Positions 8,337 through 17,022 of a stretch of 52,320 bases of DNA are shown here, in pieces. The notes under the pieces are model-generated. The model searched no databases. It was not told the DNA's origin and saw nothing but the letters and a program-made list of their open reading frames with translations. The position numbers were made by a program, and so were the translations under genes. The first letter of the stretch is position 1. Every line of letters begins with the position of its first letter. Origin of the DNA: an uncultured Lachnospiraceae bacterium (lineage in GTDB: Bacteria; Bacillota; Clostridia; Lachnospirales; Lachnospiraceae); NCBI GenBank assembly GCA_902797185.1, contig CADBRV010000063.1, positions 1 to 52,320 on the forward strand, read 5' to 3'.

Positions 8337-9080
8337 TTACAGGACCGCATTTAAGAATGCCTGGGTCCTTTCTTTCTGCGGATGGTTAATGACTTCATCC
8401 GGGGTGCCCTTCTCAAAGATAATCCCGTCATACAGGAAAAGCACTTCGTCTGCCACTTCCCTGGCAAAACCCATTTCGTGGGTAACGACCAGCATGGTCA
8501 TGCCGGCGGCTGCCAGATCCTTCATAACCTGGAGCACTTCCCCTACCATTTCCGGATCCAGCGCGCTGGTGGGTTCGTCAAAAAGCATCACGTCCGGGTT
8601 CATTTCCAGAGCCCTGGCAATGGCAATCCTCTGCTTCTGGCCGCCGGAAAGGGAATTGGGATAAGCAGAAGCCTTTTCCGGAAGGCCGACGCGGTTTAAA
8701 AGCTCCATGGCCTTTTCTTCCGCTTCCTGCTGTTTCATGATGCCAAGCTGGGTCGGGGCCAGCGTGATATTCTCCATTACCGTATAATTGGGGAACAGGT
8801 TGAACTGCTGGAACACCATCCCGATTTTCTGGCGGATTTTGTCGATATTGACGTCCTTGCCTGTAATGTCCGTCCCTTCAAAGAGGACCTGTCCGGAGGT
8901 AGGCACTTCCAAAAGGTTCAGGGACCTTAAAAAAGTGGACTTGCCGCAGCCGGATGGACCGATGATGGCAGCAACCTGCCCTTTATAAATCGAATAATCG
9001 ATGCCCTTTAATACCTCATGGTCGCCAAATGATTTGTGGAGGCCTTTTACTTCGATTAATGGCTTTTCATTATCTGTCAC
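8337..9080 (-). CDS. Polar amino acid ABC transporter ATP-binding protein (GlnQ-like)
   Basis: The cytoplasmic ATPase of an amino acid importer of the GlnQ/HisP group. In 247 residues it has Walker [10 protein letters not shown] (41-49), Q-loop QQFNLF (91-96), signature [10 protein letters not shown] (144-153) and Walker [13 protein letters not shown] (164-175). It starts at GTG, with AAGGAGG about 10 bases upstream inside the end of the permease gene. The coding regions overlap by 11 bases, so the two are coupled. The specific amino acid is unknown. Confidence 0.93.
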   Translation of the reverse strand: MTDNEKPLIEVKGLHKSFGDHEVLKGIDYSIYKGQVAAIIGPSGCGKSTFLRSLNLLEVPTSGQVLFEGTDITGKDVNIDKIRQKIGMVFQQFNLFPNYTVMENITLAPTQLGIMKQQEAEEKAMELLNRVGLPEKASAYPNSLSGGQKQRIAIARALEMNPDVMLFDEPTSALDPEMVGEVLQVMKDLAAAGMTMLVVTHEMGFAREVADEVLFLYDGIIFEKGTPDEVINHPQKERTQAFLNAVL

Positions 9081-9756
9081 TTTGACGCAGCCTCCTTTCC
9101 ATCCGTCCCAGCAGGAACTCCAAAAACAGCACGATGACTAAGTAAATAAGCGCTACTCCGATAAGGGGCAGGAATGCAGTATAGGTCTTGCTCCTGATGA
9201 TATCGCCGCCCCTGGTCAGTTCCTGGATGCCGATGTAACCGGAAATGGAAGTTTCCTTCAGCAAAGTGATAAACTCATTGCCCAGTGCCGGCAGCACGTT
9301 TTTAAATGCCTGGGGCATGATAATCTTGCGCATCGTGGTCCAGTAGTCCAGCCCAAGGCTTCTTCCGGCTTCATACTGCCCTTCGTCAATGGACATGATG
9401 CCGGAACGCACAATCTCGGCAATGTAAGCGCCGGAATTGATACCGAAAGCCAGGATGGCAACAAGGATCTTGTTGTTGACGGAAACCAGGATGACGTAGT
9501 AAGAAATCATCAGCTGGATCAGGGTAGGCGTGCCACGGATCACCGTAAGGTAAACCTTGCAGATGGCATTTGCCACTGTCCATCCGCCCCGTTTGTCGTG
9601 GGTCGAACGGATGGTACCCACTAAAAAGCCCAGCACAAGCCCGAGGGCAACGGCAAACACGGTGATGATCAGCGTGTTCTTAAGGCCGTTTACCAGGAAC
9701 ATGTACCTGTTGTCCTGAATGAAATTCTGGTAGAATTTCGCAGCGAAATCGCCCAA
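9070..9756 (-). CDS. Polar amino acid ABC transporter permease (HisM/GlnP-like)
   Basis: The membrane subunit of the amino acid importer, 228 residues with about five transmembrane helices. The EAA loop that contacts the ATPase is visible as [22 protein letters not shown], followed by [14 protein letters not shown], a typical HisM-family segment. It starts at TTG, with GGGAGG 8-10 bases upstream. A terminator hairpin and a repeat copy separate it from the binding-protein gene, so the permease and ATPase are probably made in smaller amounts than the binding protein. Confidence 0.92.
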   Translation of the reverse strand: MGDFAAKFYQNFIQDNRYMFLVNGLKNTLIITVFAVALGLVLGFLVGTIRSTHDKRGGWTVANAICKVYLTVIRGTPTLIQLMISYYVILVSVNNKILVAILAFGINSGAYIAEIVRSGIMSIDEGQYEAGRSLGLDYWTTMRKIIMPQAFKNVLPALGNEFITLLKETSISGYIGIQELTRGGDIIRSKTYTAFLPLIGVALIYLVIVLFLEFLLGRMERRLRQSDR

Positions 9757-9819
9757 TTCTATTCCTCCCTATTATCGGAAAGCTCCTGCTTTCTTCTTTT
9801 TCCTCCATAATAGCATAAA

Positions 9820-9851
9820 AAAGCGGCCCATAAAATACTAAGGGCCGCTTT
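9820..9851 (-). terminator. Terminator between binding-protein and permease genes
   Basis: A perfect 10-bp stem, AAAGCGGCCC (9820-9829) with GGGCCGCTTT (9842-9851), is followed on the minus strand by further T residues. It probably ends most transcripts of the binding-protein gene and lets some read through to the permease. Confidence 0.7.
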
Positions 9852-9894
9852 CTCATGCTCTTTTTTTCTTTTCCGACAAGGGAAAAGGACGGAC

Positions 9895-10052
9895 GCCGCA
9901 TTCCAAATCATCCTTAAGGAAAGCCACGCCATTCGAAACCGCACTTCGTGCGGAGGCGTGTCCTGCGTCACCGCCTTGCCAGGCGATGACGCAGGATAAT
10001 GCGGCTAGTACGTCGTAAGGAAATTACCTCAATAAAAGGAAATCCTCCTACG
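9895..10052 (-). repeat. Dispersed hairpin repeat, copy R3 (complete)
   Basis: A full copy in reverse orientation with arms GCCGCAT/ATGCGGC, the CCGCAC/GTGCGG hairpin and a 12-bp GCGTCATCGCCT stem with one T-G pair on the minus strand. The CGTAAGGA module at its far end is degenerate. It ends three bases from the stop codon of the binding-protein gene. Confidence 0.85.
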
Positions 10053-10055
10053 TCA

Positions 10056-10955
10056 TTATTTTTTGATGATGATGTCCTGCTTTGTGGTTGTATAAGTATC
10101 GGTAAAGTTTACATTCTGTTCACGGTCCGGAGTAACGGTCATGCCGGCCATGCCGAAGTCATCTTTGCCGGACTGTACAGCCGGGATGATGGAATCGAAT
10201 TCCATATCATCAATAACGAGCTTGTATCCAAGCTTGTCGCAGATTGCCTGGGCCAGGTCTACATCGATACCTACAATATTGTTGTTGGAATCGTAGTATT
10301 CATACGGCTCGAAAGCGGCATTGGTTGCCATGTGCAGCTCGCCATTGGAAGTATCGACATCAGACGGGGATTCATACGGGGTCTTGCCGGCATCATCGCC
10401 GATATAGTTGTTGATGATCTGGTCAACCGTGCCGTCTTCCTTCAGTTCTTTGAGGGCTTCATTGAATTTTTCGGTCAGCTCGTCGTTGTCCTTGGCCATG
10501 CAGATTGCATAAGATTCTTCTGCGAAAGCCTGGGGATAGATCGCAAGCTTGTCCGGGTTTGCTTCTACGAATTTTTCTGCCGGGTTCTCATCGATGATGA
10601 CGCAGTCTACTTTGCCGTCAACCAGGGCCTGGACAGCGTCTGCGCCCTTGTTGTAACGCTCAACGGTAGCATTGGTGCCATCTGTTTCCAGGTCAGATGC
10701 GTAGATATCACCTGTGGTGCCCAGCTGTACGCCGATGGTCTTGTTCGTGAAATCATAACCTGCGTCAGCGGATGCATCTCCGGATGCGTCTGCAGAAGCA
10801 TTGCCGGATGCGTTGCTGGAAACTGCAGCAGCTGCGCCGGATGCACCGGAAGCATTGCCGGATGCACTGCCGGAAGCGCTGGAAGCAGCACCGCCACAGG
10901 CTGCCAGGGATACGGCCATGACGCCTGTAAGAAGTACACTTAAAAACTTTTTCAT
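10056..10955 (-). CDS. Amino acid-binding lipoprotein with circularly permuted SBP_bac_3 domain
   Basis: Extracellular binding component of the importer encoded downstream. The chosen ATG follows GGAGG and begins a lipoprotein signal with lipobox LAAC (Cys20). A Ser/Ala/Gly/Asn-rich linker spans about 21-66. The domain then appears in swapped order. Residues 71-185 match the second half of SBP_bac_3 proteins (IGVQLGTTGD, ADAVQALVDGKVD, ending LKEDGTVDQIINNYIG). Residues 205-299 match the first half (ATNAAFEPYEY, VGIDVDLA, IPAVQSGKDDFGMAGMTVTP). Together they make one complete domain, so this is a circular permutation and not a truncation. The ligand is unknown; a polar amino acid is likely. 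Confidence 0.9.
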   Translation of the reverse strand: MKKFLSVLLTGVMAVSLAACGGAASSASGSASGNASGASGAAAAVSSNASGNASADASGDASADAGYDFTNKTIGVQLGTTGDIYASDLETDGTNATVERYNKGADAVQALVDGKVDCVIIDENPAEKFVEANPDKLAIYPQAFAEESYAICMAKDNDELTEKFNEALKELKEDGTVDQIINNYIGDDAGKTPYESPSDVDTSNGELHMATNAAFEPYEYYDSNNNIVGIDVDLAQAICDKLGYKLVIDDMEFDSIIPAVQSGKDDFGMAGMTVTPDREQNVNFTDTYTTTKQDIIIKK

Positions 10956-10992
10956 TTTTCTTTTCCTCCTGCACACAAACGTGTATAAAACT

Positions 10993-11010
10993 TAAGCCTT
11001 TTTTGGCTTA
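10993..11010. promoter_or_regulatory. Inverted repeat in the leader of the binding-protein gene
   Basis: TAAGCC and GGCTTA flank six T residues, a perfect 6-bp inverted repeat downstream of the predicted promoter. It could be an operator or a small leader hairpin; no regulator is assigned. Confidence 0.35.
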
Positions 11011-11021
11011 CCTAATTAGCA

Positions 11022-11050
11022 AAATTACCACTATTTCGTATATTTGTCAA
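11022..11050 (-). promoter_or_regulatory. Promoter of the amino acid transporter operon
   Basis: On the minus strand a perfect -35 TTGACA (11045-11050) is followed after 17 bases by TAATTT (11022-11027), in an AT-rich region about 67 bases upstream of the ATG. The -10 is weak. Confidence 0.5.
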
Positions 11051-11104
11051 TAAAATGGGTAAAATAGACCTAAAAATGGGAGCATGGCCCCTTCCCATAA
11101 CTGG

Positions 11105-11147
11105 AAAAGCCGTGCCACGGGAACATGTACCCACTGGCACGGCTTTT
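11105..11147 (-). terminator. Terminator after the NYN-domain gene
   Basis: A perfect 13-bp stem (AAAAGCCGTGCCA with TGGCACGGCTTTT) with a 17-base loop, about 100 bases after the NYN stop. The symmetrical A and T ends would let it act in both directions. Confidence 0.75.
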
Positions 11148-11247
11148 ATCTCTTTTCTCAAGCGGGACAAATGGCTCTGCCGCTTCATAAAAACGGCGAT
11201 TTAGAGCGGCAATGCGCCTGATGCTGCTTTTGCTTTATCTCCCGCTA

Positions 11248-12198
11248 TCAATGGCGGCTGCCCGGTACCGTTTTCTTTGCGCCCTTTTTCAGGCGGATCC
11301 CGGTGCTGTTCACGATCTCCACATCAGGGAGGCTCTTGATAAACGAGCTGAATTTGTTATAACCATAGTTTTTGGCGTTAAAGCCCGGGAAATCCCGGAT
11401 CAGCTTGTCGTTTACCTGGCCCATGTTGTCGATTTCTCCCCCGTTGTCCTGCAAGAACTGGAGGACGCTCTTTACAATGTCATCCTCCTGCTCTTTCAGA
11501 GTCAGGACGATGTTGCTCTTATGCTGGGAAAGCACCACCCGCTTGCACTGTTCCTTAAGGAAGGTGGTCAGCTTGGAATAGCCATAATTACGGACATCGA
11601 AATCCGGATACAAGAGGTTCAGCTTGCTGCCGATCTCCCCGATCTGGGTGGTCTTGCCCTGGTTACTGTTTTCCATGATGATCTTGCAGATATTGTCTTC
11701 AATGGCAGAAACGGAAGTAACCGCGTCCTTCTCCTGGCTCTGGGGCTTTCCTGCCTCCGTATCCTGCTCACCGGAAATGACTTCCAGGATACGGAAGATG
11801 TTACAGGCCATACGGAACGCGTTGGGGGTCTTGTTTTCCCCCATCCCGATGACATACATGCCGGCTTCCCGAAGCCTTGCTGCCAGCCTGGTAAAATCAC
11901 TGTCTGAGGAAACCAGGCAGAAGCCCTCCACCCTGCCGGAATAAAGGATGTCCATGGCATCGATAATCATGGCAGAGTCTGTGGCGTTTTTTCCGGTAGT
12001 ATAGCTGTACTGCTGGATCGGCAGGATGGAATTTTCCAGAAGGGCGTCCTTCCAGCCGTTGTTCTTTGTCCAGTCCCCGTAAATCCTCTTGTAGGTAGCT
12101 ACCCCGAAATTGGAAACCTCTTCCAGGATCGCTTTGATATATTTCCTGGAAACATTGTCTGCATCAATCAATACAGCAAAACGTTTTTCTTCACTCAT
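11248..12198 (-). CDS. NYN-domain protein with two OST-HTH/LOTUS domains
   Basis: A predicted RNA-processing or RNA-binding protein of 316 residues. The N-terminal NYN (PIN-like) nuclease domain shows acidic residues in IDADN (11-15), D74 and SSDSD (97-101), matching the expected metal site. Two OST-HTH (LOTUS) domains follow, at about 163-234 and 237-304, each with an xNYGYxKxxxF motif (NYGYSKLTTF and NYGYNKFSSF). LOTUS domains bind RNA, including G-quadruplexes in some systems. The ATG at 12198 follows AGGAGC; a longer reading would start upstream within a terminator. Target RNAs are unknown. Confidence 0.88.
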   Translation of the reverse strand: MSEEKRFAVLIDADNVSRKYIKAILEEVSNFGVATYKRIYGDWTKNNGWKDALLENSILPIQQYSYTTGKNATDSAMIIDAMDILYSGRVEGFCLVSSDSDFTRLAARLREAGMYVIGMGENKTPNAFRMACNIFRILEVISGEQDTEAGKPQSQEKDAVTSVSAIEDNICKIIMENSNQGKTTQIGEIGSKLNLLYPDFDVRNYGYSKLTTFLKEQCKRVVLSQHKSNIVLTLKEQEDDIVKSVLQFLQDNGGEIDNMGQVNDKLIRDFPGFNAKNYGYNKFSSFIKSLPDVEIVNSTGIRLKKGAKKTVPGSRH

Positions 12199-12221
12199 CA
12201 GTCTGCTCCTATACAAAACAA

Positions 12222-12252
12222 AAAGCCCGGCGAAACGATTCCGCCGGACTTT
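12222..12252 (-). terminator. Terminator of tRNA-Pro
   Basis: An 11-bp stem with one G-T pair (AAAGTCCGGCG with CGCCGGGCTTT on the minus strand) is followed by TTTTGTTTTG. It lies between tRNA-Pro and the NYN gene, about 24 bases before the NYN start. Confidence 0.75.
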
Positions 12253-12319
12253 CCCCCTCATTCTTCTCTTCTTCCGGCACCCGCTTTACCCCCCGCAGGT
12301 GTGGACCCTAAAAAGAAAA

Positions 12320-12393
12320 TCGGGGCGACCAGATTTGAACTGGCGACCTCCTGACCCCCAGTCAGGCGCGCTACCAAGCTACGCCACACCCCG
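12320..12393 (-). tRNA. tRNA-Pro (anticodon GGG)
   Basis: Read on the minus strand, a 7-bp acceptor stem CGGGGTG/CGCCCCG, a D-arm with the GGTAGCGC portion, an anticodon stem CCTGA/TCAGG with loop CTGGGGG (anticodon GGG), and a T-arm with TTCAAAT make a standard cloverleaf. The discriminator base is A, and CCA is not encoded. It reads CCC and CCU proline codons. It has its own promoter and terminator, downstream of coaBC. Confidence 0.96.
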
Positions 12394-12403
12394 TATGCTC
12401 CCT

Positions 12404-12433
12404 ATTATACACATATCATGCGATATGTTACAA
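12404..12433 (-). promoter_or_regulatory. Promoter of tRNA-Pro with a palindromic spacer
   Basis: On the minus strand TTGTAA (12428-12433) and a perfect TATAAT (12404-12409) are 18 bases apart. The spacer contains the inverted repeat ACATATC/GATATGT (12411-12428), which could be a protein site. Confidence 0.65.
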
Positions 12434-12481
12434 GTTTTATTTGAAGTTTTTTGTCTTTTTCGAATTTTTGTTACGATTCCT

Positions 12482-13675
12482 TCAGGAAATCCGATCCACA
12501 ACCAAGTCCAGGATCTGCCTTGCTGCTTCTTCTTTCGAAACCAGGGGCAGGCTGATGGTTTCCTCCCGGGTCAGGACGGAAATATGGTTGGTATCCGTCT
12601 CAAAGCCGGCGCCCTGTTCCTTCAGGTTGTTCGCGCAGATCATATCCAGGTTTTTCTTTTCCAGCTTTTCCCTGGAATGCTCCAGCATATCCTTTGTCTC
12701 CATGGAGAAGCCGCAGAGGAACTGTCCGTCCCTTTTCTGCTTTCCTAATTCAGCAAGGATGTCGTCCGTCCTCTCCATCTCCAGCACGGAAGAGGCACTG
12801 TTCTTTTTGATTTTATCTTCTGCCACATGCATCGGACGGTAATCCGCAACGGCAGCAGCCTTAAGCACAATATCCGTATCCGGAAACTCTTCCATCACGG
12901 CGTCATACATATCCTTGGCAGATACGACCGGGATAAATTTTGTAAACAGCGGCGGCGTAAGGGAAGTCTTGCCAGAAACAAGCACCACGTCGGCACCCCG
13001 GAACGATGCTTCCCGTGCCAGGGCATAACCCATTTTCCCGCTGGAATGGTTGGTGACAAAACGTACCGGGTCGATGGCTTCCTGGGTAGGTCCGGCTGTA
13101 ACCAGCACCTTTTTCCCTGCCAGGTCTTTCTCCCGCAGGATGGCTTTATAGATATATTGGAGGAGGGTCTCCGGCTCCGGCATTTTACCGGCGCCTGTAT
13201 CTCCGCAGGCCAGGTAACCGCTGGCAGGCGCGATCACCTCGGCGCCATAGCCTTCCAGTTTTTTGATATTATCCAAGGTCACCTGCTTTAACAGCATATG
13301 GGTATTCATAGCCGGGGCAAGGATCAGCGGTGCCTCGCAGGCAAGGGCCGTAGTGGTCAGCATATCGTCCGCGATGCCGTTTGCCAGCTTGGCGATGACA
13401 TCCGCGCTGGCAGGCGCCACCATGAATACGTCTGCCGCTGATGCCACGGAAACATGGGATACCTTGAACTCAAAATTCCGGTCAAAGGTATCGATCAGGC
13501 ATTTGTTCCCTGTCAGGGTTTCAAACGTAATCGGGTTGATAAAATTGGTGGCATTTCGTGTCATCAGGACATGGACATCCGCATGCTGTTTCACCAGCAT
13601 GCTCGCCAGTGACGCGGTTTTATATGCGGCTATGCTGCCTGTAACGCCTAAAAGCACCGTTTTCCCTTTTAACAT
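12482..13675 (-). CDS. coaBC: Bifunctional phosphopantothenoylcysteine decarboxylase / phosphopantothenate-cysteine ligase
   Basis: Carries out steps 2 and 3 of CoA synthesis: joining cysteine to 4'-phosphopantothenate, then decarboxylating the product to 4'-phosphopantetheine. In 397 residues the FMN-binding CoaC part (1-185) shows GSIAAYK (13-19), the His74 region SHVS, PAMN (121-124) and the catalytic Cys157 in ACGD. The CoaB part (from about 187) has AGPTQEAIDPVR, NHSSGKMG and the late KKNLD motif. Both activities look intact. It is the last protein gene of the pantothenate operon, 31 bases after panD, with a clear AAGGAG site. Confidence 0.96.
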   Translation of the reverse strand: MLKGKTVLLGVTGSIAAYKTASLASMLVKQHADVHVLMTRNATNFINPITFETLTGNKCLIDTFDRNFEFKVSHVSVASAADVFMVAPASADVIAKLANGIADDMLTTTALACEAPLILAPAMNTHMLLKQVTLDNIKKLEGYGAEVIAPASGYLACGDTGAGKMPEPETLLQYIYKAILREKDLAGKKVLVTAGPTQEAIDPVRFVTNHSSGKMGYALAREASFRGADVVLVSGKTSLTPPLFTKFIPVVSAKDMYDAVMEEFPDTDIVLKAAAVADYRPMHVAEDKIKKNSASSVLEMERTDDILAELGKQKRDGQFLCGFSMETKDMLEHSREKLEKKNLDMICANNLKEQGAGFETDTNHISVLTREETISLPLVSKEEAARQILDLVVDRIS

Positions 13676-13706
13676 GTCCTCTGTCTCCTTATATCCAGCT
13701 ATATTG

Positions 13707-14090
13707 TCAGCGGATCTCCCCGTGTTTTTCGTAGAAAGCGGTCGATTTTACGGCATTTTTTTCATCCACGAAAACCACCTTGGGGCGGTGTTTCTCCGCT
13801 TCGGAGAGCTCCATCTGGCAGTAGGACATGATGATGACATGGTCCCCTACCTGCACCTTCCTGGCAGCGGCGCCATTTAAGCAGATCATGCCGCTTCCCG
13901 GCTCTCCGGAAATGGTATAGGTCTCAAACCGCTCCCCGTTTTCCACGTCGGCGATCTGGACTTTTTCATATTCAAGGATGCCGGCTTCTTCCATCAGGAC
14001 CGGGTCAATGGTAATGCTCCCTACATAGTTTAACGCAGCCTGGGTCACCAGCGCGCGATGGATTTTGCCCTTCAGCATCGTTACTGTCAT
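13707..14090 (-). CDS. panD: Aspartate 1-decarboxylase precursor
   Basis: Converts aspartate to beta-alanine for pantothenate synthesis. The 127-residue proenzyme cleaves itself between Gly24 and Ser25, visible in YVGSITID, to form the catalytic pyruvoyl group. Other conserved features are Tyr57 in the [12 protein letters not shown] region and [12 protein letters not shown]. It lies one base after panC, with its AAGGAGG ribosome site inside the end of panC, so expression is coupled. Confidence 0.96.
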   Translation of the reverse strand: MTVTMLKGKIHRALVTQAALNYVGSITIDPVLMEEAGILEYEKVQIADVENGERFETYTISGEPGSGMICLNGAAARKVQVGDHVIIMSYCQMELSEAEKHRPKVVFVDEKNAVKSTAFYEKHGEIR

Positions 14091-14091
14091 T

Positions 14092-14943
14092 TTAGTCCTC
14101 CTTAATGAAATTGTCGATGAGCCTGGTGCTGCCGAAATAAACCGCTACGGCGCAAAGGATCGGGCCGTCCGTGGTCTCTACCGGCTGCAGCTGGTTCCAG
14201 TCTACGATCTCCACATAGTCGATCCTGGCCAGCGGCTCGGAGGAAATAATGGCAGATACTTTCGCTTTTACTTTGGATGCATCCTTTTCCCCATTTTCTA
14301 TCATTTCCTGCCCGCGTGTCAATGCTTTATGCAGGATCGGTGCCGCCTTGCGCTCCTGCGGGGAAAGGTAGGTGTTCCTGGAGCTTTTTGCCAGGCCGTC
14401 TTCTTCCCGGATGATGGGGCAGCCGATGATCTCAATATCCATATCCAGGTCCCTTGCCATCCTGCGGACTACAGCCAGCTGCTGGGCGTCTTTCTGTCCA
14501 AAGTATGCCCTGTCTGCCTCTGAAATATGGAACAGCTTGGATACGACCGTGCACACGCCTCCAAAATGCACCGGGCGGCGGGCACCGCAGAGCCCTTTGG
14601 TCAGCACGTCTACATTTACATGGGTGCAGAAATCCGGCTCATACATCTCTTCCGGTGACGGATGGAAAATAAGGTCTGCCCCCAGGCTTTCCACCAGGGC
14701 GCAGTCTGCCTCAAAATCCCTGGGGTAGGTTGCCAGATCTTCCTTGGGCCCGAACTGGATCGGGTTTACAAAATCGGAAACGATGACATGGTCGTTCTGC
14801 TCTACGGCCTTGCGGATCAAGCTTGCATGCCCTTCATGAAGGTAGCCCATGGTTGGGACAAGCCCGATGGATGCCCCTTCCTTTTTCCATTCCCTTACTT
14901 TTTCTTTTACCTCTTTTTTGGTTAGTGTCCTGATAAGTCCCAT
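14092..14943 (-). CDS. panC: Pantothenate synthetase
   Basis: Joins pantoate and beta-alanine with ATP to form pantothenate. The 283-residue protein has the nucleotidyltransferase motif [10 protein letters not shown] (30-39), [13 protein letters not shown], the [10 protein letters not shown] segment and [12 protein letters not shown], all diagnostic of PanC. It sits between panB and panD. A 212-base gap to panB holds a repeat fragment. The ribosome site AAGGA before the ATG is modest. Confidence 0.96.
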   Translation of the reverse strand: MGLIRTLTKKEVKEKVREWKKEGASIGLVPTMGYLHEGHASLIRKAVEQNDHVIVSDFVNPIQFGPKEDLATYPRDFEADCALVESLGADLIFHPSPEEMYEPDFCTHVNVDVLTKGLCGARRPVHFGGVCTVVSKLFHISEADRAYFGQKDAQQLAVVRRMARDLDMDIEIIGCPIIREEDGLAKSSRNTYLSPQERKAAPILHKALTRGQEMIENGEKDASKVKAKVSAIISSEPLARIDYVEIVDWNQLQPVETTDGPILCAVAVYFGSTRLIDNFIKED

Positions 14944-15004
14944 AATAGTTTCCTTTATATCCTATATCCTTTGTTTGTTGTTTGAAGCATGCCGCCAGCC
15001 AAAA

Positions 15005-15061
15005 GCGGCGGCGCGGCCGCGCCTTTACGCAAAGCGCATAATATATGACGCGTCTCTCCTT
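15005..15061 (+). repeat. Dispersed hairpin repeat, fragment R4
   Basis: A fragment in forward orientation with the GCCGCGCC module and the ACGCAAAGCG loop region, ending GCGTCTCTCCTT as in the other copies. It also contains the perfect 14-base palindrome GGCGCGGCCGCGCC (15010-15023). It lies inside the pan operon between panB and panC. Confidence 0.55.
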
Positions 15062-15155
15062 CTATCCGTCTGCCGCAGCCTGGCAATGGCCACTCCATTA
15101 TTGTGAAGCCTGCCCTGCTGCCAGCCCCTATCATGTGCCTGGCTGCTCTGCCTGG

Positions 15156-16007
15156 TTACTGTTTCTCCTGCGCGATCTTTTCTTCCAGCGCCTGGATGAC
15201 ATCGTCATCGATCTTGTAAGTATGTTCCGGTGCCGGGAAAGTGCCTTCTTTTACCTCTTTCGCGTAGTCACGGAAAGCATTTTTCATCTCTTCCCCGATC
15301 TTGGCAAAATGCTTGACGAATTTTGCCTGGTGGCCGCCGTACATGTCCAGCATGTCCATATATACCAGCACCTGGCCGTCGCACCCTGCCCCGGCGCCGA
15401 TGCCGATGGTGGGGATCCTCAGTTCCCTGGTGATAACCTGGGCCAATTTAGCCGGCACGCATTCCAAAACCACGGCAAATGCCCCTGCCTCCTGTACTTT
15501 CAGGGCATCCTCCAGAAGCTTTTCGGCGGAAGCTTCCTTTTTACCCTGTACTTTAAATCCGCCAAACGCGTTAACGGACTGGGGCGTCATGCCAAGGTGT
15601 GCACACACCGGGATGGATGCGTCTACGATAGCGCGGATCTGCTCACACACCGCTGCCCCGCCTTCCAGCTTGACTGCCTGGGCGCCGCCTTCTTTGATAA
15701 GCCTGCCCGCGTTTACCACGGCGTCATAAACCGACGTCTGGTAGCTCATAAAGGGCATGTCCGCCACCACGAAGGAATCCGGCGCGCCTTTCGTCACTGC
15801 CCGGGTATGGTGGACCATGTCGTCCATGGTAACCGGCAGGGTGTCTTCGTAGCCCAGCATGGTCATCCCTAAGGAATCCCCCACCAGGATCATTTCGATC
15901 CCCGCGTCATTGACCAGCCTGGCCGTCGTATAATCATAGGCGGTCAGCATCGTGATCTTGTTTCCTTCTTCTTTCTGTTTCTGCAGTGTCAGGACTGTAT
16001 TCTTCAT
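15156..16007 (-). CDS. panB: 3-methyl-2-oxobutanoate hydroxymethyltransferase
   Basis: Adds a hydroxymethyl group from methylenetetrahydrofolate to 2-ketoisovalerate to give ketopantoate, the first pantothenate step. The 283-residue TIM barrel shows [18 protein letters not shown] with the metal-binding Asp, [25 protein letters not shown] and IGIGAG, all typical of PanB. Its ATG overlaps the stop of the DUF2520 gene (ATGA), and GGAGGAACT is the ribosome site, so the two are coupled. Confidence 0.97.
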   Translation of the reverse strand: MKNTVLTLQKQKEEGNKITMLTAYDYTTARLVNDAGIEMILVGDSLGMTMLGYEDTLPVTMDDMVHHTRAVTKGAPDSFVVADMPFMSYQTSVYDAVVNAGRLIKEGGAQAVKLEGGAAVCEQIRAIVDASIPVCAHLGMTPQSVNAFGGFKVQGKKEASAEKLLEDALKVQEAGAFAVVLECVPAKLAQVITRELRIPTIGIGAGAGCDGQVLVYMDMLDMYGGHQAKFVKHFAKIGEEMKNAFRDYAKEVKEGTFPAPEHTYKIDDDVIQALEEKIAQEKQ

Positions 16008-16843
16008 TTCAGTAGTTCCTCCAATTCCTGGTAATCCCGTCCCGGATGCTTTTCTTTCGCAAGGGAAAGGGTCGCCCTGGCCATAGGGATGTAAAAAAGC
16101 CTCTCCTTAGGCGCAAGGACGCTGATATGCCCTTTGACAGTCCCTGCGTCTCCCCGTTCGATGGGTCCGGTGAGGGCGGCCGCAGGGCCTCTTTGGATGA
16201 TGGAATCCAGGTTCTGCCGCATTAGATAAGAAAGCGCCTCTTTGGCGCTTTTCTCAGAAAAGCCGCTTTGTTCCAGGATCTTCTGCGCTTCAAAGGCCAG
16301 CGTCACCATAAAATTGGAAGCCACCGAAGCGGCAGCATGGTAGCGCATTTTATCCTCTGGGCGGATCTTCTGGACCTTGTTCCCGCAGGACAAAAAAAGG
16401 CCGCACATTTTATCCATTTCCTCGGGACTGCCTTCAATGGTAAAAAGCGCGTTTTGAAAATCTTGATAAGAATAGAATTTGTCCGATACGGCAAGAAAAG
16501 GATGTGCAGAATAGCAGGACGCCCCTGCTTTTCTGCTGCCTGAGAATACAGTGGAGGACAGTGCCCCGCTGCAATGGGAAATTATTTTTCCGGCAAGGTT
16601 ATACTCTTTCAGCTGTTCCCAGACCGGGATGACCTGCCCGTCCGGTACAGTCAGAAACAAAACATCACTCACTTCAGCAATCTGCTTCATTGTGTCGAAT
16701 TTTTCTGTTCCGGTAAACTCTGCCGCTTCAATAGCGGATTTCGGATTCTTACTAAAAAAACCGGCTACAGCAAGACCCTTCTGGCAGAAATACTTGCCAA
16801 GGGAAAATCCCACTTTGCCGGCACCTACAAACCCGATTTTCAT
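16004..16843 (-). CDS. Rossmann-fold DUF2520 protein, probable ketopantoate reductase
   Basis: A 279-residue dehydrogenase-like protein with an NAD(P)-binding motif GAGKVG (7-12) and a C-terminal helical DUF2520 domain (from about 130; [28 protein letters not shown]). It is the first gene of the pantothenate operon and overlaps panB. No classical panE is present, so it is the natural candidate for the missing NADPH-dependent reduction of ketopantoate to pantoate. From memory, a non-PanE ketopantoate reductase called PanG has been described; I could not check that it belongs to this family. The ATG at 16843 follows GGGAGG; a longer frame of about 60 codons upstream has no ribosome site. Confidence 0.85.
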   Translation of the reverse strand: MKIGFVGAGKVGFSLGKYFCQKGLAVAGFFSKNPKSAIEAAEFTGTEKFDTMKQIAEVSDVLFLTVPDGQVIPVWEQLKEYNLAGKIISHCSGALSSTVFSGSRKAGASCYSAHPFLAVSDKFYSYQDFQNALFTIEGSPEEMDKMCGLFLSCGNKVQKIRPEDKMRYHAAASVASNFMVTLAFEAQKILEQSGFSEKSAKEALSYLMRQNLDSIIQRGPAAALTGPIERGDAGTVKGHISVLAPKERLFYIPMARATLSLAKEKHPGRDYQELEELLK

Positions 16844-17022
16844 AAACACCACCTCCCGTAAGGAAGCGGTGATGTTTTGGTCCCACGGCACAAAGTGCCT
16901 GCAGGCCGAAAAAATAAATTCTATGGATTTCTGCGGTATCGTCTCTATCGTGGATCTGGAAAAGATTTTCAAACCATATAAAGTACCATCCGTAGTCCAA
17001 TATAGCATCTGGAAAAGGAATG

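Noticed and set aside
16855..16905. Another copy of the dispersed repeat upstream of the DUF2520 gene
   Set aside because: It has a CGTAAGGA-like start and a GGCAC/GTGCC hairpin, but the other modules are absent, so the resemblance may be chance.
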